Source: Haloferax mediterranei ATCC 33500 (GTDB lineage Archaea > Halobacteriota > Halobacteria > Halobacteriales > Haloferacaceae). From it: a DNA stretch of 64,000 bases. The notes under the pieces are model-generated. The model saw only the letters and a list, made by a program, of their open reading frames with translations, was not told the DNA's origin and searched no databases. How positions within the stretch are numbered: the stretch's first letter is position 1; each line of letters opens with the position of its first letter. Shown here piece by piece: positions 41,983 to 51,529 of the stretch. The stretch spans positions 1,116,001 through 1,180,000 of the forward strand of contig NC_017941.2 of assembly GCF_000306765.2 (NCBI RefSeq). Direction: 5' to 3'. The position numbers were made by a program, and so were the translations under genes.

Positions 41983-43353
41983 ATGTCATCAGACGATGGA
42001 CTTGGATTCGAGGAGGGTGTCGACGACCTCTCCGACGAGTTTGGTGACTTCGGCGACGACCTCGACGACGGATTCGACGATGACGGCTTCGGCGGATTCG
42101 ACGACGATAACAGCGAGGAACTCGCAGAGCTCGAGGATCGAATCGGCGAACTCGAGAACGAAGTAAGCGCCATCTCGTCGGGGATGAACACCGTCCGCGA
42201 AGAGAACAAACAGATTGGTGAGACCGTCGAAGAGCTCGACGACACGATTCGGAAACTACTCGACATCTACGAGATGGTTACTCGCGGTATCAACCCGTTC
42301 GTCGATGACGCCCGTGAGATGGGCGGTCTCGACGGCGGCGGTTCGTTTGGTCTCTTCGAGGCGGAAGCCGAAGACGAAGAACATCTCGACCCCGAAGTGG
42401 CGAACGCTGAGGCCGAGTCGTTCTTCGACGACGACTTCGGCGAGCTCGACGCCGAAGCGGGCGAAGAGGAAGCCGAACTCGCCGCAGAAGACGAACTCGC
42501 CGAAGCCGAACGTGAGAGTCCAGCGGAGGCGCTGGACGACATGGACGATGCCGACGACGACGACGAGCCCGACGAGGGTAGCGCCGGCGGCGCGAGCTTC
42601 GACGACCTCAAAGAACAGTACGAAGAAGACGACGGCTGGGACGAAGAAGAGGAAGAAGAGGAAGAACTGGCCGACGAGGACTTGGACGAAGGTCTTGACG
42701 AGGACCTCGAAGCAACTGAGGAACTCGACACCGAAGACGAGGAGGAAGATGAACTCCTCGAGGAGTCCGAAGACCTCGACGAGCTGGAGCCCGACCTCGA
42801 AGACGAGTTCGAGGACGAAGAGCCGGACGCGGCGGAGGAGTCGGACGACGATGAATCCGACGAGCCAGAAAACGTCAGAAAGACGCTCGACGAGTTGGAA
42901 GCCGAGTACGCCTCCGCGGCGATGGCGAAAGAGGAGTTGGCCGACGAGCCCGAATCGACGGCCGACGACACTGAGCAGTCAGCTGACTCGACTGGTGACG
43001 ATGTGGCGTCCGACGCCTACCTCACGCACTTGCCGTCGAACTACGTCTCGGAAGTGCTCGTCCTCGAATGGGCCGAACATCTCGTCACCGTCGGTGGTGC
43101 GCTCGGTGCATCCCGCGCACTCCGCCAGTATCGGGAGCAGGACTGGATATCGCGCAGCGTCGAGAGTGAACTGAACGCTCACGTGGGACAGATTTCGGCG
43201 TCGGTGGACGACGTAGACGACTCCGAACTTCGTATCGACGACCACCAAACGAGCCTCGCATACGTCAGTCGACTCGCCGAAGGCGTTCCAGAGGGACAAC
43301 TGTTCAAGGAGTTGGTCGCCTACGGAGGGAACCTCGATGGGATTCGGTGTTAG
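41983..43353 (+). CDS. flaCE: Archaellum accessory protein FlaCE (FlaC-FlaE fusion)
   Basis: A 456-residue fusion. The N-terminal FlaC-like coiled coil (ELAELEDRIGELENEVSAIS, then TVRENKQ-like helices near residues 65-95) is followed by about 230 residues of extremely acidic, low-complexity linker. The C-terminal FlaE domain (about 345-450) contains YVSEVLVLEWAEHLV and DHQTSLAYVSRLAE. With FlaD it forms the cytosolic adaptor receiving CheF/CheY. Its 3' end overlaps flaF by 17 bases, so it leads the motor operon. Confidence 0.93.
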   Translation: MSSDDGLGFEEGVDDLSDEFGDFGDDLDDGFDDDGFGGFDDDNSEELAELEDRIGELENEVSAISSGMNTVREENKQIGETVEELDDTIRKLLDIYEMVTRGINPFVDDAREMGGLDGGGSFGLFEAEAEDEEHLDPEVANAEAESFFDDDFGELDAEAGEEEAELAAEDELAEAERESPAEALDDMDDADDDDEPDEGSAGGASFDDLKEQYEEDDGWDEEEEEEEELADEDLDEGLDEDLEATEELDTEDEEEDELLEESEDLDELEPDLEDEFEDEEPDAAEESDDDESDEPENVRKTLDELEAEYASAAMAKEELADEPESTADDTEQSADSTGDDVASDAYLTHLPSNYVSEVLVLEWAEHLVTVGGALGASRALRQYREQDWISRSVESELNAHVGQISASVDDVDDSELRIDDHQTSLAYVSRLAEGVPEGQLFKELVAYGGNLDGIRC

Positions 43354-43774
43354 TGGTTCGACCGCCATCATCTTCCTCGGCGTCCTCATCGCAACGGGGA
43401 CGCTTTACACAGCGACATCTAACGCGACGGAGAACGTGCTCGAAGCTCAAGACGCCGATGCAGAACAGGCGCTTGAACGGACGAACACTGAAATCTCCAT
43501 TGCGGAGGCGTCCTACGATTCAGGGACGTCCAATCTCACAGTGAACGTGACTAACAACGGCTCGGAGACGCTCTCCGTGAACGAGACGACGTTGTTGGCC
43601 GACAACGCGCACGTGAAGGTTCCCAACGAGAACTCGACCGTCGAAGGCGACACCACAACCGATCTGTGGTTCGCCGGTGAGAACCTCACGATTGAGGTCG
43701 GCTTCGACTCCGCGCCCTCCCGGGTGAAGGTCGTCACCGGAACCGGCGTCGCCGCGACCGAGGAGGTGAGCTAG
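43337..43774 (+). CDS. flaF: Archaellum stator protein FlaF
   Basis: A 145-residue protein with an N-terminal membrane helix (GSTAIIFLGVLIATGTLYTA) and an outer beta-sandwich with several N-x-S/T sites. ArlF binds the S-layer and, with ArlG, forms the fixed part of the rotary motor. It begins 17 bases inside the end of flaCE and its stop is followed directly by the flaG ATG. Confidence 0.92.
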   Translation: MGFGVSGSTAIIFLGVLIATGTLYTATSNATENVLEAQDADAEQALERTNTEISIAEASYDSGTSNLTVNVTNNGSETLSVNETTLLADNAHVKVPNENSTVEGDTTTDLWFAGENLTIEVGFDSAPSRVKVVTGTGVAATEEVS

Positions 43775-44224
43775 ATGGCAGACATCTCCGTTCCGAGTCT
43801 CATCTTGTTCATCGCCAGTATCGTGGTCGCCGCCGGTGTCTCCGGCGTCCTCATCGACACCGTCACCGGTATCAGCAGTTCACTCGACGACCGCGGTGGA
43901 GACGTGAGTTCAGAGATTAGAACGGACATCGAAGTCATAAGCGACCCGCAAGGTGGTGTTTACGACGACGCGAACAACAACCTCTCCGTGTACGTCAAAA
44001 ACACCGGGTTGCGGACGCTCCCCGCGACGAGCGATGGCTTCGATATTATCGTCGATGCACAGTATCAAAGCAGCGTCACTGTCACTGTCGTTGACGGAAC
44101 GGAGTGGCGACCGAGCAACGTCGTCAGAGTCGACGTTACTAATCTCGACCTTAGCTCGGGCGACCACCGGATAAAAATCGTCGTCGACGGTGACGAAGAG
44201 GTGTTCGAATTCAACGTACAATGA
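43775..44224 (+). CDS. flaG: Archaellum stator protein FlaG
   Basis: A 149-residue FlaG: N-terminal membrane helix ([20 protein letters not shown]) and a beta-rich outer domain similar in layout to FlaF. It forms the filament capping FlaF in the pseudo-periplasm. The gene starts right after the flaF stop and overlaps flaH by 4 bases. Confidence 0.92.
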   Translation: MADISVPSLILFIASIVVAAGVSGVLIDTVTGISSSLDDRGGDVSSEIRTDIEVISDPQGGVYDDANNNLSVYVKNTGLRTLPATSDGFDIIVDAQYQSSVTVTVVDGTEWRPSNVVRVDVTNLDLSSGDHRIKIVVDGDEEVFEFNVQ

Positions 44225-44973
44225 GCAGTCAATTCTCTCTCGGACTATCGGGGCACGACCGTCTCGAAAAGGAACTCGGTGGTGGCATCCCGAAGGGTGC
44301 CATCGTCCTCATCGAAGGGGACTACGGGGCCGGAAAGAGCGTGCTATCGCAGCGATTCAGCTACGGTTTCTGCGAGGAGGAAACGGTGGTAACGCTCGTC
44401 TCGACGGAGTTGGGCGTCCGCGGGTTCCTCGACCAGATGCACTCGCTGTCGTACGACATCGTCAAACCCCTGCTGGACGAACAAATCCTGTTCTTACAGG
44501 CCGAAATCGACAGCAGTGGTGCGCTCTCCGGAGGCAGTAGTAGCCAAAAAGAGCGCAAACAGCTCCTCCGTCGCTTGATGGATGCAGAAACCCTGTGGGA
44601 CGCCGATGTCATCATCATCGACACGTTCGACGCTATCCTGCGTAACGACCCGCAGTTCGAAGCATTGGTTCGGCAAAACGATGAACGGCAGGCGGCTCTC
44701 GAAATCATCTCGTTCTTCCGCGAGTTGACGACGAAGGGCAAGACCATCATCATCACCGTCGACCCGTCATCGGTTGACGAGGGTTCTATCGGTCCGTTCC
44801 GGTCGATTGCTGACGTGTATTTCGAACTGGAGATGGTCGAGGTCGGAAACGACGTTCGCCGGAACATCTTCGTGAAACGATTCGCGGGAATGGGCCAACA
44901 GGTCGGTGACCGGGTCGGTTTCTCCGTCCGGTCTGGGATTGGACTCGTTATCGAGTCGAGGAGTGTGGCATAG
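44221..44973 (+). CDS. flaH: Archaellum motor regulator ATP-binding protein FlaH
   Basis: A 250-residue KaiC-like protein with Walker A GDYGAGKS (residues 33-40), FLGLSG-type N-terminus ([20 protein letters not shown]) and [12 protein letters not shown]. It forms a ring on FlaI and, by binding rather than turning over ATP, switches its assembly and motor states. Overlaps flaG; the next gene starts immediately after its stop. Confidence 0.93.
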   Translation: MSSQFSLGLSGHDRLEKELGGGIPKGAIVLIEGDYGAGKSVLSQRFSYGFCEEETVVTLVSTELGVRGFLDQMHSLSYDIVKPLLDEQILFLQAEIDSSGALSGGSSSQKERKQLLRRLMDAETLWDADVIIIDTFDAILRNDPQFEALVRQNDERQAALEIISFFRELTTKGKTIIITVDPSSVDEGSIGPFRSIADVYFELEMVEVGNDVRRNIFVKRFAGMGQQVGDRVGFSVRSGIGLVIESRSVA

Positions 44974-46638
44974 ATGGCGACCGAACACGGCTCTGCCAGA
45001 TTGTCGGACGACCTCAAGCGCCTCGCGATGCAGTGGCCGCACCTGCGGGACCACCTCAAGCGGTTCCGACAGATCACGGGTGAGTTCCCGATGCTCGTCG
45101 ACGAGCCCGGCGACTACGAGTCCCGGCGTCCCAACATCATCTACCCCCTTGGCGGCCCCGTGTTCTGCCAGATATACGGCAACTTCGGCGAGACGACCAA
45201 GTACTACACCATCGAACCCGAGATGGACGACGAGGAACTCGAGGTGTTCGGCCGGGTGAAGGACAAACTGCTCGAACGAAGTGTCTCGAAGCCGGCACCC
45301 GAAGAAAGCGCCGACTACGAAGAGCGCATCGAGGAACTCCTCGCAGAAATCGTCCACATCGAAGGCGAAGACCGCGGCCCTCTCGGGTCCGTAGCAAAAC
45401 GGCTCGATGTTGCTGGCATCGAGGTGCCACAGCAGACCTACGACAAAATCAAGTATCGGTTAGTTCGCGACATCGTCGGACTCGGCCCGCTCGAACCCAT
45501 CATGCGCGACCCGGAGAACGAGGACATTCACGTTATCGGTCCTCGGCAGGTCGACGTCGACCACGGGACCTTCGGATTGCTGGAGACGAGCGTCGAGTTC
45601 GACGACGAAGAGCAGTTCGACAACTGGCTTCGCAACATGGGTGAGCGTATCGGAGACCCAGTTTCCGACGCACACCCCATCGTCGACTCGACCCTCCCCG
45701 ACGGGTCGCGTATCAACATCATTTACTCCGACGACGTGTCGCTCAAGGGGTCATCGCTGACTATCCGTCAGGGTGACGACGTGCCGCTTTCTATCTTCCA
45801 GATTACGAAATGGGGCACGCTCTCGCCCGAGTTGGCAGCGTACCTCTGGATTGCGCTGGAAAACGAGCGAACGATATTCGTTGTCGGTGAGACGGCGTCC
45901 GGGAAAACGACGACGCTCAACGCGATTCTCTCGTTTATCCCGCAGGATTCGAAGATATACACCGCAGAGGACACCGCGGAAGTGTTGCCGCCGCACGACA
46001 CGTGGCAGCAACTGCTCACGCGTGAAGGTCGTGGCTCCGACTCCGAAGTCGACATGTTCGACCTCGTGGCGGCCGCGCTTCGTTCACGTCCTGACTACAT
46101 CATCGTCGGGGAGGTTCGTGGTGAAGAAGGTCGTATGGCATTCCAGGCGGCGCAGACGGGTCACCCCGTCATGCTCACGTTCCACGCATCCGACATCGTT
46201 TCGATGATTCAGCGTTTCACGGGTGACCCCATCAACGTCCCCGAGACGTTCATGGACAACTGCGACATCGCACTGTTCCAGAACCGTGTCCGTCGTGGCA
46301 ACGATATCCTGCGCCGGGTGACGAGTGTGCAGGAAATCGAAGGCTACTCGAAGGAGATGGGCGGTGTCGTCACGCGTGAGGCGTTCTACTGGGACCCCGT
46401 CAACGACGAAATCGTGTTCCAGGGGATGAACAACTCCTTCATCATGGAACAGAAGGTCGCAACCCTGCTCGGGTACGACGACACGCGGAAGATTTACGAC
46501 GACATCCAGTTCCGCGCTGAACTCGTCCGTCGGGCGATTCAGGAAAACGTCCTCGGCTACCACGAGGTGAACGAACTCATCGAGGACTACCAGCGCGACG
46601 GCGTCGAAGGACTGCCGTTCGACATGGCGAGGGTGTGA
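44974..46638 (+). CDS. flaI: Archaellum motor ATPase FlaI
   Basis: A 554-residue secretion-type ATPase. Walker A is GETASGKTT, the Asp/His boxes EDTAEVLPPHDTW and the Walker B region SRPDYIIVGEVRGEEG are complete, with HASD afterwards. It drives both filament assembly and rotation. It starts on the base after the flaH stop. The N-terminal 100 residues are the longer haloarchaeal type. Confidence 0.95.
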   Translation: MATEHGSARLSDDLKRLAMQWPHLRDHLKRFRQITGEFPMLVDEPGDYESRRPNIIYPLGGPVFCQIYGNFGETTKYYTIEPEMDDEELEVFGRVKDKLLERSVSKPAPEESADYEERIEELLAEIVHIEGEDRGPLGSVAKRLDVAGIEVPQQTYDKIKYRLVRDIVGLGPLEPIMRDPENEDIHVIGPRQVDVDHGTFGLLETSVEFDDEEQFDNWLRNMGERIGDPVSDAHPIVDSTLPDGSRINIIYSDDVSLKGSSLTIRQGDDVPLSIFQITKWGTLSPELAAYLWIALENERTIFVVGETASGKTTTLNAILSFIPQDSKIYTAEDTAEVLPPHDTWQQLLTREGRGSDSEVDMFDLVAAALRSRPDYIIVGEVRGEEGRMAFQAAQTGHPVMLTFHASDIVSMIQRFTGDPINVPETFMDNCDIALFQNRVRRGNDILRRVTSVQEIEGYSKEMGGVVTREAFYWDPVNDEIVFQGMNNSFIMEQKVATLLGYDDTRKIYDDIQFRAELVRRAIQENVLGYHEVNELIEDYQRDGVEGLPFDMARV

Positions 46639-46642
46639 CGAA

Positions 46643-48385
46643 ATGTCAGGAGAAACGAACACGACGGTACAAGCGGTTCAGGTTCGTGACTTCATCAGCG
46701 AAGTCATCGAGTCCTACGAGAAGATGCCGATGGAGCTATCGCGGTACCTCCTTTTGGTCCTCGGCCCGGCCATCGTGTTCTTTCTCCTCTGTATCGCCGG
46801 AGCGATTGCACTCCCGCTTCCGCTTCTCGTCCGCATTCCCGTGTTCCTCCTCGGTTCGCTGCTGCTTGGCGGTGCCGTGCTCTACCCGCGGCTTCTCGTG
46901 GAGCAGACGAGACGCAGTCTGGAGAACCAGATACACCTCCTCATCACCCACATGACGGTTCTCTCGACGACGAACATCGACCGCGTTGCCGTGTTTCGCA
47001 CCCTCGCGCGCGAAGAAGAATATGGTGAGTTGGCAACGGAGATGAACCGAATCGTCCAACTCGTCGACGCGTGGAATCAGTCGCTCGACGACGCCTGCCA
47101 GCGCCGCGCACGAGAAGTGCCTTCGAAACCGCTCGCGGACTTCCTCGACCGGCTTGCGTACTCCATCAACGCCGGTCAGAGCATCGACGACTTCCTGCTC
47201 GGCGAGCAGAACGCGATGATTCAAAAGTACATCACCGTCTACGAGAGTGCTCTTGGGAACCTCGAGGTCATGAAAGACCTCTATCTCTCGATGATTCTGT
47301 CGATGACGTTCGCCATCATCAACGCCATCGTCCTCCCAATCCTGACGGGGACGGACGCGACGATGACCATCGGGGCAGTCATCGTGCTCTTCGTCTTCGT
47401 CCAACTGGGGTTCTACTTCGTCATCCGGACGATGTCACCGTACGACCCGCTTTGGTACCACCAGCGGGAGTACCGGACGAAGGCCAACCGGCAGATAGAC
47501 ATCACGCTGTACGGAGCGGTTGGACTCTCTACCGCCATGATTATCGTGCTCGCACTGGGAACGTTCAACCTGACTGTCGTCGGTGAAATCGTCCGCCCAA
47601 TCATGCTCGACCTCCCGGTTCCGCTTCTCATTTCGACCCCGCTGACCCCGCTTGCGGTCCCTGGCATCGTCGCCCGGCGTCACGAGAAACGCATCGGCGA
47701 GCGCGACGAGGAGTACCCCGGATTTATCCGCGCGCTCGGTGCCTCCGAGACGGCGAAACAGAGTACGACGACCGCCGTGCTTGCGACGCTGAAGACGAAG
47801 GACTTCGGTGTTCTCTCGCGGGAAATCGCCCGGTTGCACACGAGACTCCGGATGCGTCTCGACCCCGACCGGTCGTGGTTCTTCTTTACCGCCGAGACGA
47901 ACTCGTATCTCGTCCAGAAGTTCTCCGAGATGTACAACGTCGGCCGGTCGATGGGTGGTAAGCCGAAACTCCTCGGAGAGCTCATCAGTCGGAACATGAA
48001 CGAAATCATCAAGCTTCGTCGGCAGCGCAAGCAGTCGACGGTTACGCTCATCGGGGTTCTCTACGGTATCACGGCGTCCGCGTCGTTCGCGTTCTTCATC
48101 GGGCTCGAAGTCGTCGAAATCCTCGCGTCGTTTTCGACCGAGATGAACCTCGACAGCCTTCAGTTCGGGACGCTCATCTACGCCGGCGTCTACGACGTGC
48201 CCTTCATCGAGTACATGCTCACGCTTATCATCCTGTTCAACGCCCTCCTGTCCTCGTTGATGATTCGGATGGTCGACGGGGGCCACAAAGCAAACGCGTA
48301 TCTCCACTTCGTGATGCTCGTCTGGGTTGGCTCCCTGATGGCAGTCGCAACCTCGTCGCTCGCAGGAGCGCTGATTAGTATATGA
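46643..48385 (+). CDS. flaJ: Archaellum membrane platform protein FlaJ
   Basis: A 580-residue polytopic protein with GspF/TadC-type halves. Helices lie at about residues 35-85, 210-260, 295-335 and 470-580, and two cytosolic loops (LLITHMTVLSTTNIDRVAVF and its C-terminal counterpart) contact FlaI. It anchors the filament and motor in the membrane. Overlaps cheF1 by 4 bases. Confidence 0.93.
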   Translation: MSGETNTTVQAVQVRDFISEVIESYEKMPMELSRYLLLVLGPAIVFFLLCIAGAIALPLPLLVRIPVFLLGSLLLGGAVLYPRLLVEQTRRSLENQIHLLITHMTVLSTTNIDRVAVFRTLAREEEYGELATEMNRIVQLVDAWNQSLDDACQRRAREVPSKPLADFLDRLAYSINAGQSIDDFLLGEQNAMIQKYITVYESALGNLEVMKDLYLSMILSMTFAIINAIVLPILTGTDATMTIGAVIVLFVFVQLGFYFVIRTMSPYDPLWYHQREYRTKANRQIDITLYGAVGLSTAMIIVLALGTFNLTVVGEIVRPIMLDLPVPLLISTPLTPLAVPGIVARRHEKRIGERDEEYPGFIRALGASETAKQSTTTAVLATLKTKDFGVLSREIARLHTRLRMRLDPDRSWFFFTAETNSYLVQKFSEMYNVGRSMGGKPKLLGELISRNMNEIIKLRRQRKQSTVTLIGVLYGITASASFAFFIGLEVVEILASFSTEMNLDSLQFGTLIYAGVYDVPFIEYMLTLIILFNALLSSLMIRMVDGGHKANAYLHFVMLVWVGSLMAVATSSLAGALISI

Positions 48386-49494
48386 CGGAAGACGGAACAC
48401 AGACCCAAGATTCGACGCGTGGACAGTCTGGCAAACAGACCGCCAATGAGGCGCGTGCTCGCGCACCAGAAGGAGGTGACGTTGCCAAGAGTGACCTCCT
48501 GCAAGCGTACCGTCGGCAGAAATCGGAACCCGAGGGTGAGCGCGAGAAAAAAGAGCGGGAGCGTTCAAAGAAACAGCAGTCAAAGAAACTCGGCAACAAC
48601 GAGTCGATTGTCGTCGACTTCGTCGCCAACTTCGTTGCTGGCGGAAACGCCTCCTTCGAACCTGTCAAGGGACGCGTCCTGATGAGTCAACGCCGACTCA
48701 TCCTCGCCACGTCGAAGGGGAAGACGAACATCCCCATCACCTCTATCTTCGACATCGCAGTCGGGCAGGTTCCGCCCGAAGTCGAGGAGTTCTTCGACTA
48801 CACGGTGATGGTGGGCTACATTACCGGGCGTCAGCGCCGGACGACCGTCATCGGCGGTGACCGCGAGACAATCGAGAAGTTCTCGCTGTTGTTGTTCCGC
48901 GCGGCACTCAACGGCTCGCGCGCACAGGTCACTCACCCGGCGCGTATCGGTGGTCGCGTCCTCGACACGCCGCGTCAGCCATCCGGTCTCCACCTCGACT
49001 ACGAAGCGGTCACGTTCCCCGACGACGACGGTCCGCTCACCGAGAACGGCGAGCCCTTCCACATCGACTTGGCGAGCGTCATCTTCTTCGAGGTTCTCGA
49101 ACGGACTATCGACGACGAAACGCGTCTCGTGCTCTCGGTGCAACACGTCAAACAGGGTCAGACGGTTACCTCCGAAATCACGCTCGATTCCCGCCGTAAG
49201 ATGAACATCCTCGGGCGCTACCTCCGCCTCGTCTACCACTGGATAAAATCGGAGGTGCGGAACGTGGAGCTTACCGAACAGCGCCTCGAAGTGCTCGTCG
49301 GTCTCTACTCCACCGGGGAGATGGCCGCAGACGTAGACTTCAGCGAGCTGCTCGGCGTCGAAGAAGAGGTGCTCGATGCGGAGGTCGAAGAGCTTCACGA
49401 GGAGGGCCTCATCGAGGACGAGGAGTTGCCCACCTCGCTTACGCCGCAAGGTCGGTTCGTGGTAAACGAAGAAATCGAAGACGTGAACGTCTGA
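48382..49494 (+). CDS. cheF1: Chemotaxis protein CheF1
   Basis: A 370-residue CheF. An unusual disordered, Lys/Glu-rich N-terminus (about 70 residues) precedes the core (VVDFVANFVAGGNASFEPVK, then RVLMSQRRLILATSKGKTNI). CheF proteins bind phosphorylated CheY and the FlaC/D/E ring, linking taxis to the motor. It is the last gene of the archaellum operon, overlapping flaJ by 4 bases. Confidence 0.9.
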   Translation: MTEDGTQTQDSTRGQSGKQTANEARARAPEGGDVAKSDLLQAYRRQKSEPEGEREKKERERSKKQQSKKLGNNESIVVDFVANFVAGGNASFEPVKGRVLMSQRRLILATSKGKTNIPITSIFDIAVGQVPPEVEEFFDYTVMVGYITGRQRRTTVIGGDRETIEKFSLLLFRAALNGSRAQVTHPARIGGRVLDTPRQPSGLHLDYEAVTFPDDDGPLTENGEPFHIDLASVIFFEVLERTIDDETRLVLSVQHVKQGQTVTSEITLDSRRKMNILGRYLRLVYHWIKSEVRNVELTEQRLEVLVGLYSTGEMAADVDFSELLGVEEEVLDAEVEELHEEGLIEDEELPTSLTPQGRFVVNEEIEDVNV

Positions 49495-49819
49495 TTCGAG
49501 GAATCGTCGCCGGACAGTCTGTGTCGAACCTCCGTCTGTGTTTCTCCGGGGAACGGTATTCCGCAGTATCCAACCCCCGTAGCAGGCAGTTTCTTATAGC
49601 GCCCGAATCCACTCAGAGGCTACACAGTGGCCACATTCCAGAGACCAATCTCAGAATCCGATTATCTCATTGTCGGCTGACCGTGGTTCAGTCAGCAGTG
49701 CGACTCCTGGCTGCGTTCAGTTGCCGGGGCACGCTCGGTAATATAATCGTTCGGTTCAGGCGCACCGATAACACTCTCGCAGAAGCGCGTCCGTCACCGC
49801 ACTATCCGCCGAAAAGACG
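49495..49819. other. 325-base gap between convergent cheF1 and cheF2
   Basis: No credible gene is seen: the longest frames are Ser/Arg-rich and unlike haloarchaeal proteins. It contains TATA-like words at about 49590 (CTTATAG) and 49738 (AATATAAT), and a 6-bp hairpin GCTGAC/GTCAGC near 49677. It is long for a convergent gap, but I see no convincing RNA structure. Confidence 0.4.
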
Positions 49820-50686
49820 CTACTGCTCGTTGATAGCGTCCGATGCGATACTGCGGCCACGAGCGTTGAGTTGAACTTCGTGTCGCACGCGAATCTCTTC
49901 GACGACGTTGTGGTCGATGAGTCGCTGAAAGAGTTCCTCGACTTCGTCTACGTCGAGTCCGAGGAAATTGGGGATGTCGAACGGCGAGACCCCGGAGTAG
50001 AGCGCCGTGAGAACCTGCTTGTCGGTTTCACTCAGCTCTATCGACGTCTCGGAGAGTTCCTCACCTTCGCGCAAGAGCGTATACAGGAAACTAATCGCCC
50101 GCTCCGACCCGGAGATATACGTCTGCAGACTCGTTCCCTCGTCGTCGGAGTGTTCGACCTCGATGACGCTTCGTTCCTTGTCGATGATTGTCCGTTCGCC
50201 CGTCTTCACGTCGCCGATGTCGTCGAGCCGAATCTCGACGAACTTGCCGCCGACGGTCGCCATACTCACGGCCTCCTCTTCGACTTTCAGCCGGGTTTTC
50301 TCCCACTCGGTGTTCTGTACGACACCACCGGCGACCGCGGGGTGACGAGCAAGGAATTGCTCCGAGTTGAGAAGCGCGCCGAAGAAGTCGGTCTCGAACT
50401 CTTCGTAATCGACCGGAGCGAGGAGAACGACGCCCGAGGGGATGTGGACGCTGAAGTAGTCCGAAACGGTCGCAATCCGCTGGTTAACGTCGTACCGGCC
50501 TCCGAATTTCTTAATCTGAGGCAGCATTATCGTCCGCTTTCCGGCCGTACCAGCGAGAACGAGTCGCTTGTTCGAAAGGAGGATTCGACCGCTCGTCCAG
50601 TCAACGTCGTGCATCTCCCGGCCGTTTTTGATAACCTGGAGGAAGCGCCCGCGGGTGTCTCCAAGTTTTTGTTCACCGGGCTTCAT
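49820..50686 (-). CDS. cheF2: Chemotaxis protein CheF2
   Basis: A 288-residue CheF paralogue, shorter than CheF1 because it lacks the charged N-terminal extension: VDWTSGRILLSNKRLVLAGT, then TIMLPQIKKFGGRYDVNQRI, and a wHTH-like C-terminus (KQVLTALYSGVSPFDIPNFL). Haloarchaea often carry two CheF; both may bind CheY. It ends the cheB-cheA-cheR-cheF2 transcript, 3 bases behind cheR. Confidence 0.88.
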   Translation of the reverse strand: MKPGEQKLGDTRGRFLQVIKNGREMHDVDWTSGRILLSNKRLVLAGTAGKRTIMLPQIKKFGGRYDVNQRIATVSDYFSVHIPSGVVLLAPVDYEEFETDFFGALLNSEQFLARHPAVAGGVVQNTEWEKTRLKVEEEAVSMATVGGKFVEIRLDDIGDVKTGERTIIDKERSVIEVEHSDDEGTSLQTYISGSERAISFLYTLLREGEELSETSIELSETDKQVLTALYSGVSPFDIPNFLGLDVDEVEELFQRLIDHNVVEEIRVRHEVQLNARGRSIASDAINEQ

Positions 50687-50689
50687 ATC

Positions 50690-51529
50690 TTACCTCTGTG
50701 CCGCTGCGTCGCTCGCGCGGTAGATACGGAGTCGCTTCTCGACGGGGTCGAACTGTTGTCTGCACGTCGGAGGGATTGTTTCTGTCATTCCAATAGTGAG
50801 GTAGCCGTCCGGCTTGAGCGCCGACCCGAGCGTCTCGAACACGGCACGCTTTGACTCGGCGTTGATGTAGATAAACAGGTTTCGACAGACGACCAGGTCG
50901 AACGTGCCCGGCGGGTCCTCGCGGATGAGGTCGCGTCTGTCGAACCGGACCATGTCGGTAATGGCGTCTTTCACCCGGAAGATGTCGTCGTCGCGCTCGA
51001 CGAATCGCTCCCACCGGCCGATGGGTTCGAGTTGTTCGGCGACGTCGTTCGTCTCCGAGGCTCGATACTCGCCGTTTCGGGCGGCGCGAAGAATCTCGCG
51101 TTTGATGTCCGTGCCGACGATTTCGACACGGCGTTCGTCGATGCGGTCATCGTCGTGTGCGAGCATCGCAAGCGAGTAGGCTTCGCGGCCGTCCGAGCAG
51201 GCGGCGCTCCACACTTTGATAGGGTCGTGTCGACTCCCCTTCGAACTGAGGTCGCGGAGCACTTCGCGGAGCGCCTCCCAGACTTCGGGATTTCGGAAGA
51301 AGCTCGTCACGTTGACCGAAAGCGCATCGAGAAGCGCCTGCTGTTCGTCTTCGTCTTCGCGCAACAGGGAGTGATACTCCTCGTAGTCCTCGACGCGGCG
51401 GCGACGCATCCGTGCGGAGATGCGTCGGTCGAGGTAGGCCTCGTTGTACGAACTCGTCTGGAAGTGAAGCGACTTCTCGACGTACTCCAAGAGGTTGTCG
51501 AACGTCGGGTCGTCGGTCGGCGAGGGCAT
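50690..51529 (-). CDS. cheR: Chemotaxis receptor methyltransferase CheR
   Basis: A 279-residue SAM-dependent methyltransferase: N-terminal helical domain, then the SAM loop KVWSAACSDGREAYSLAMLA and FDLVVCRNLFIYINAES. The loop differs from the common CST/SGEEPYS pattern (S-D-G-R-E-A-Y-S). It methylates receptor glutamates opposite CheB. It overlaps the end of cheA by one base (TAATG). Confidence 0.92.
   Translation of the reverse strand: MPSPTDDPTFDNLLEYVEKSLHFQTSSYNEAYLDRRISARMRRRRVEDYEEYHSLLREDEDEQQALLDALSVNVTSFFRNPEVWEALREVLRDLSSKGSRHDPIKVWSAACSDGREAYSLAMLAHDDDRIDERRVEIVGTDIKREILRAARNGEYRASETNDVAEQLEPIGRWERFVERDDDIFRVKDAITDMVRFDRRDLIREDPPGTFDLVVCRNLFIYINAESKRAVFETLGSALKPDGYLTIGMTETIPPTCRQQFDPVEKRLRIYRASDAAAQR

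Noticed and set aside
49521..49874. 117-codon frame in the cheF1/cheF2 gap
   Set aside because: Ser/Arg-rich, basic, and extends into cheF2; unlike the acidic proteins of this genome.
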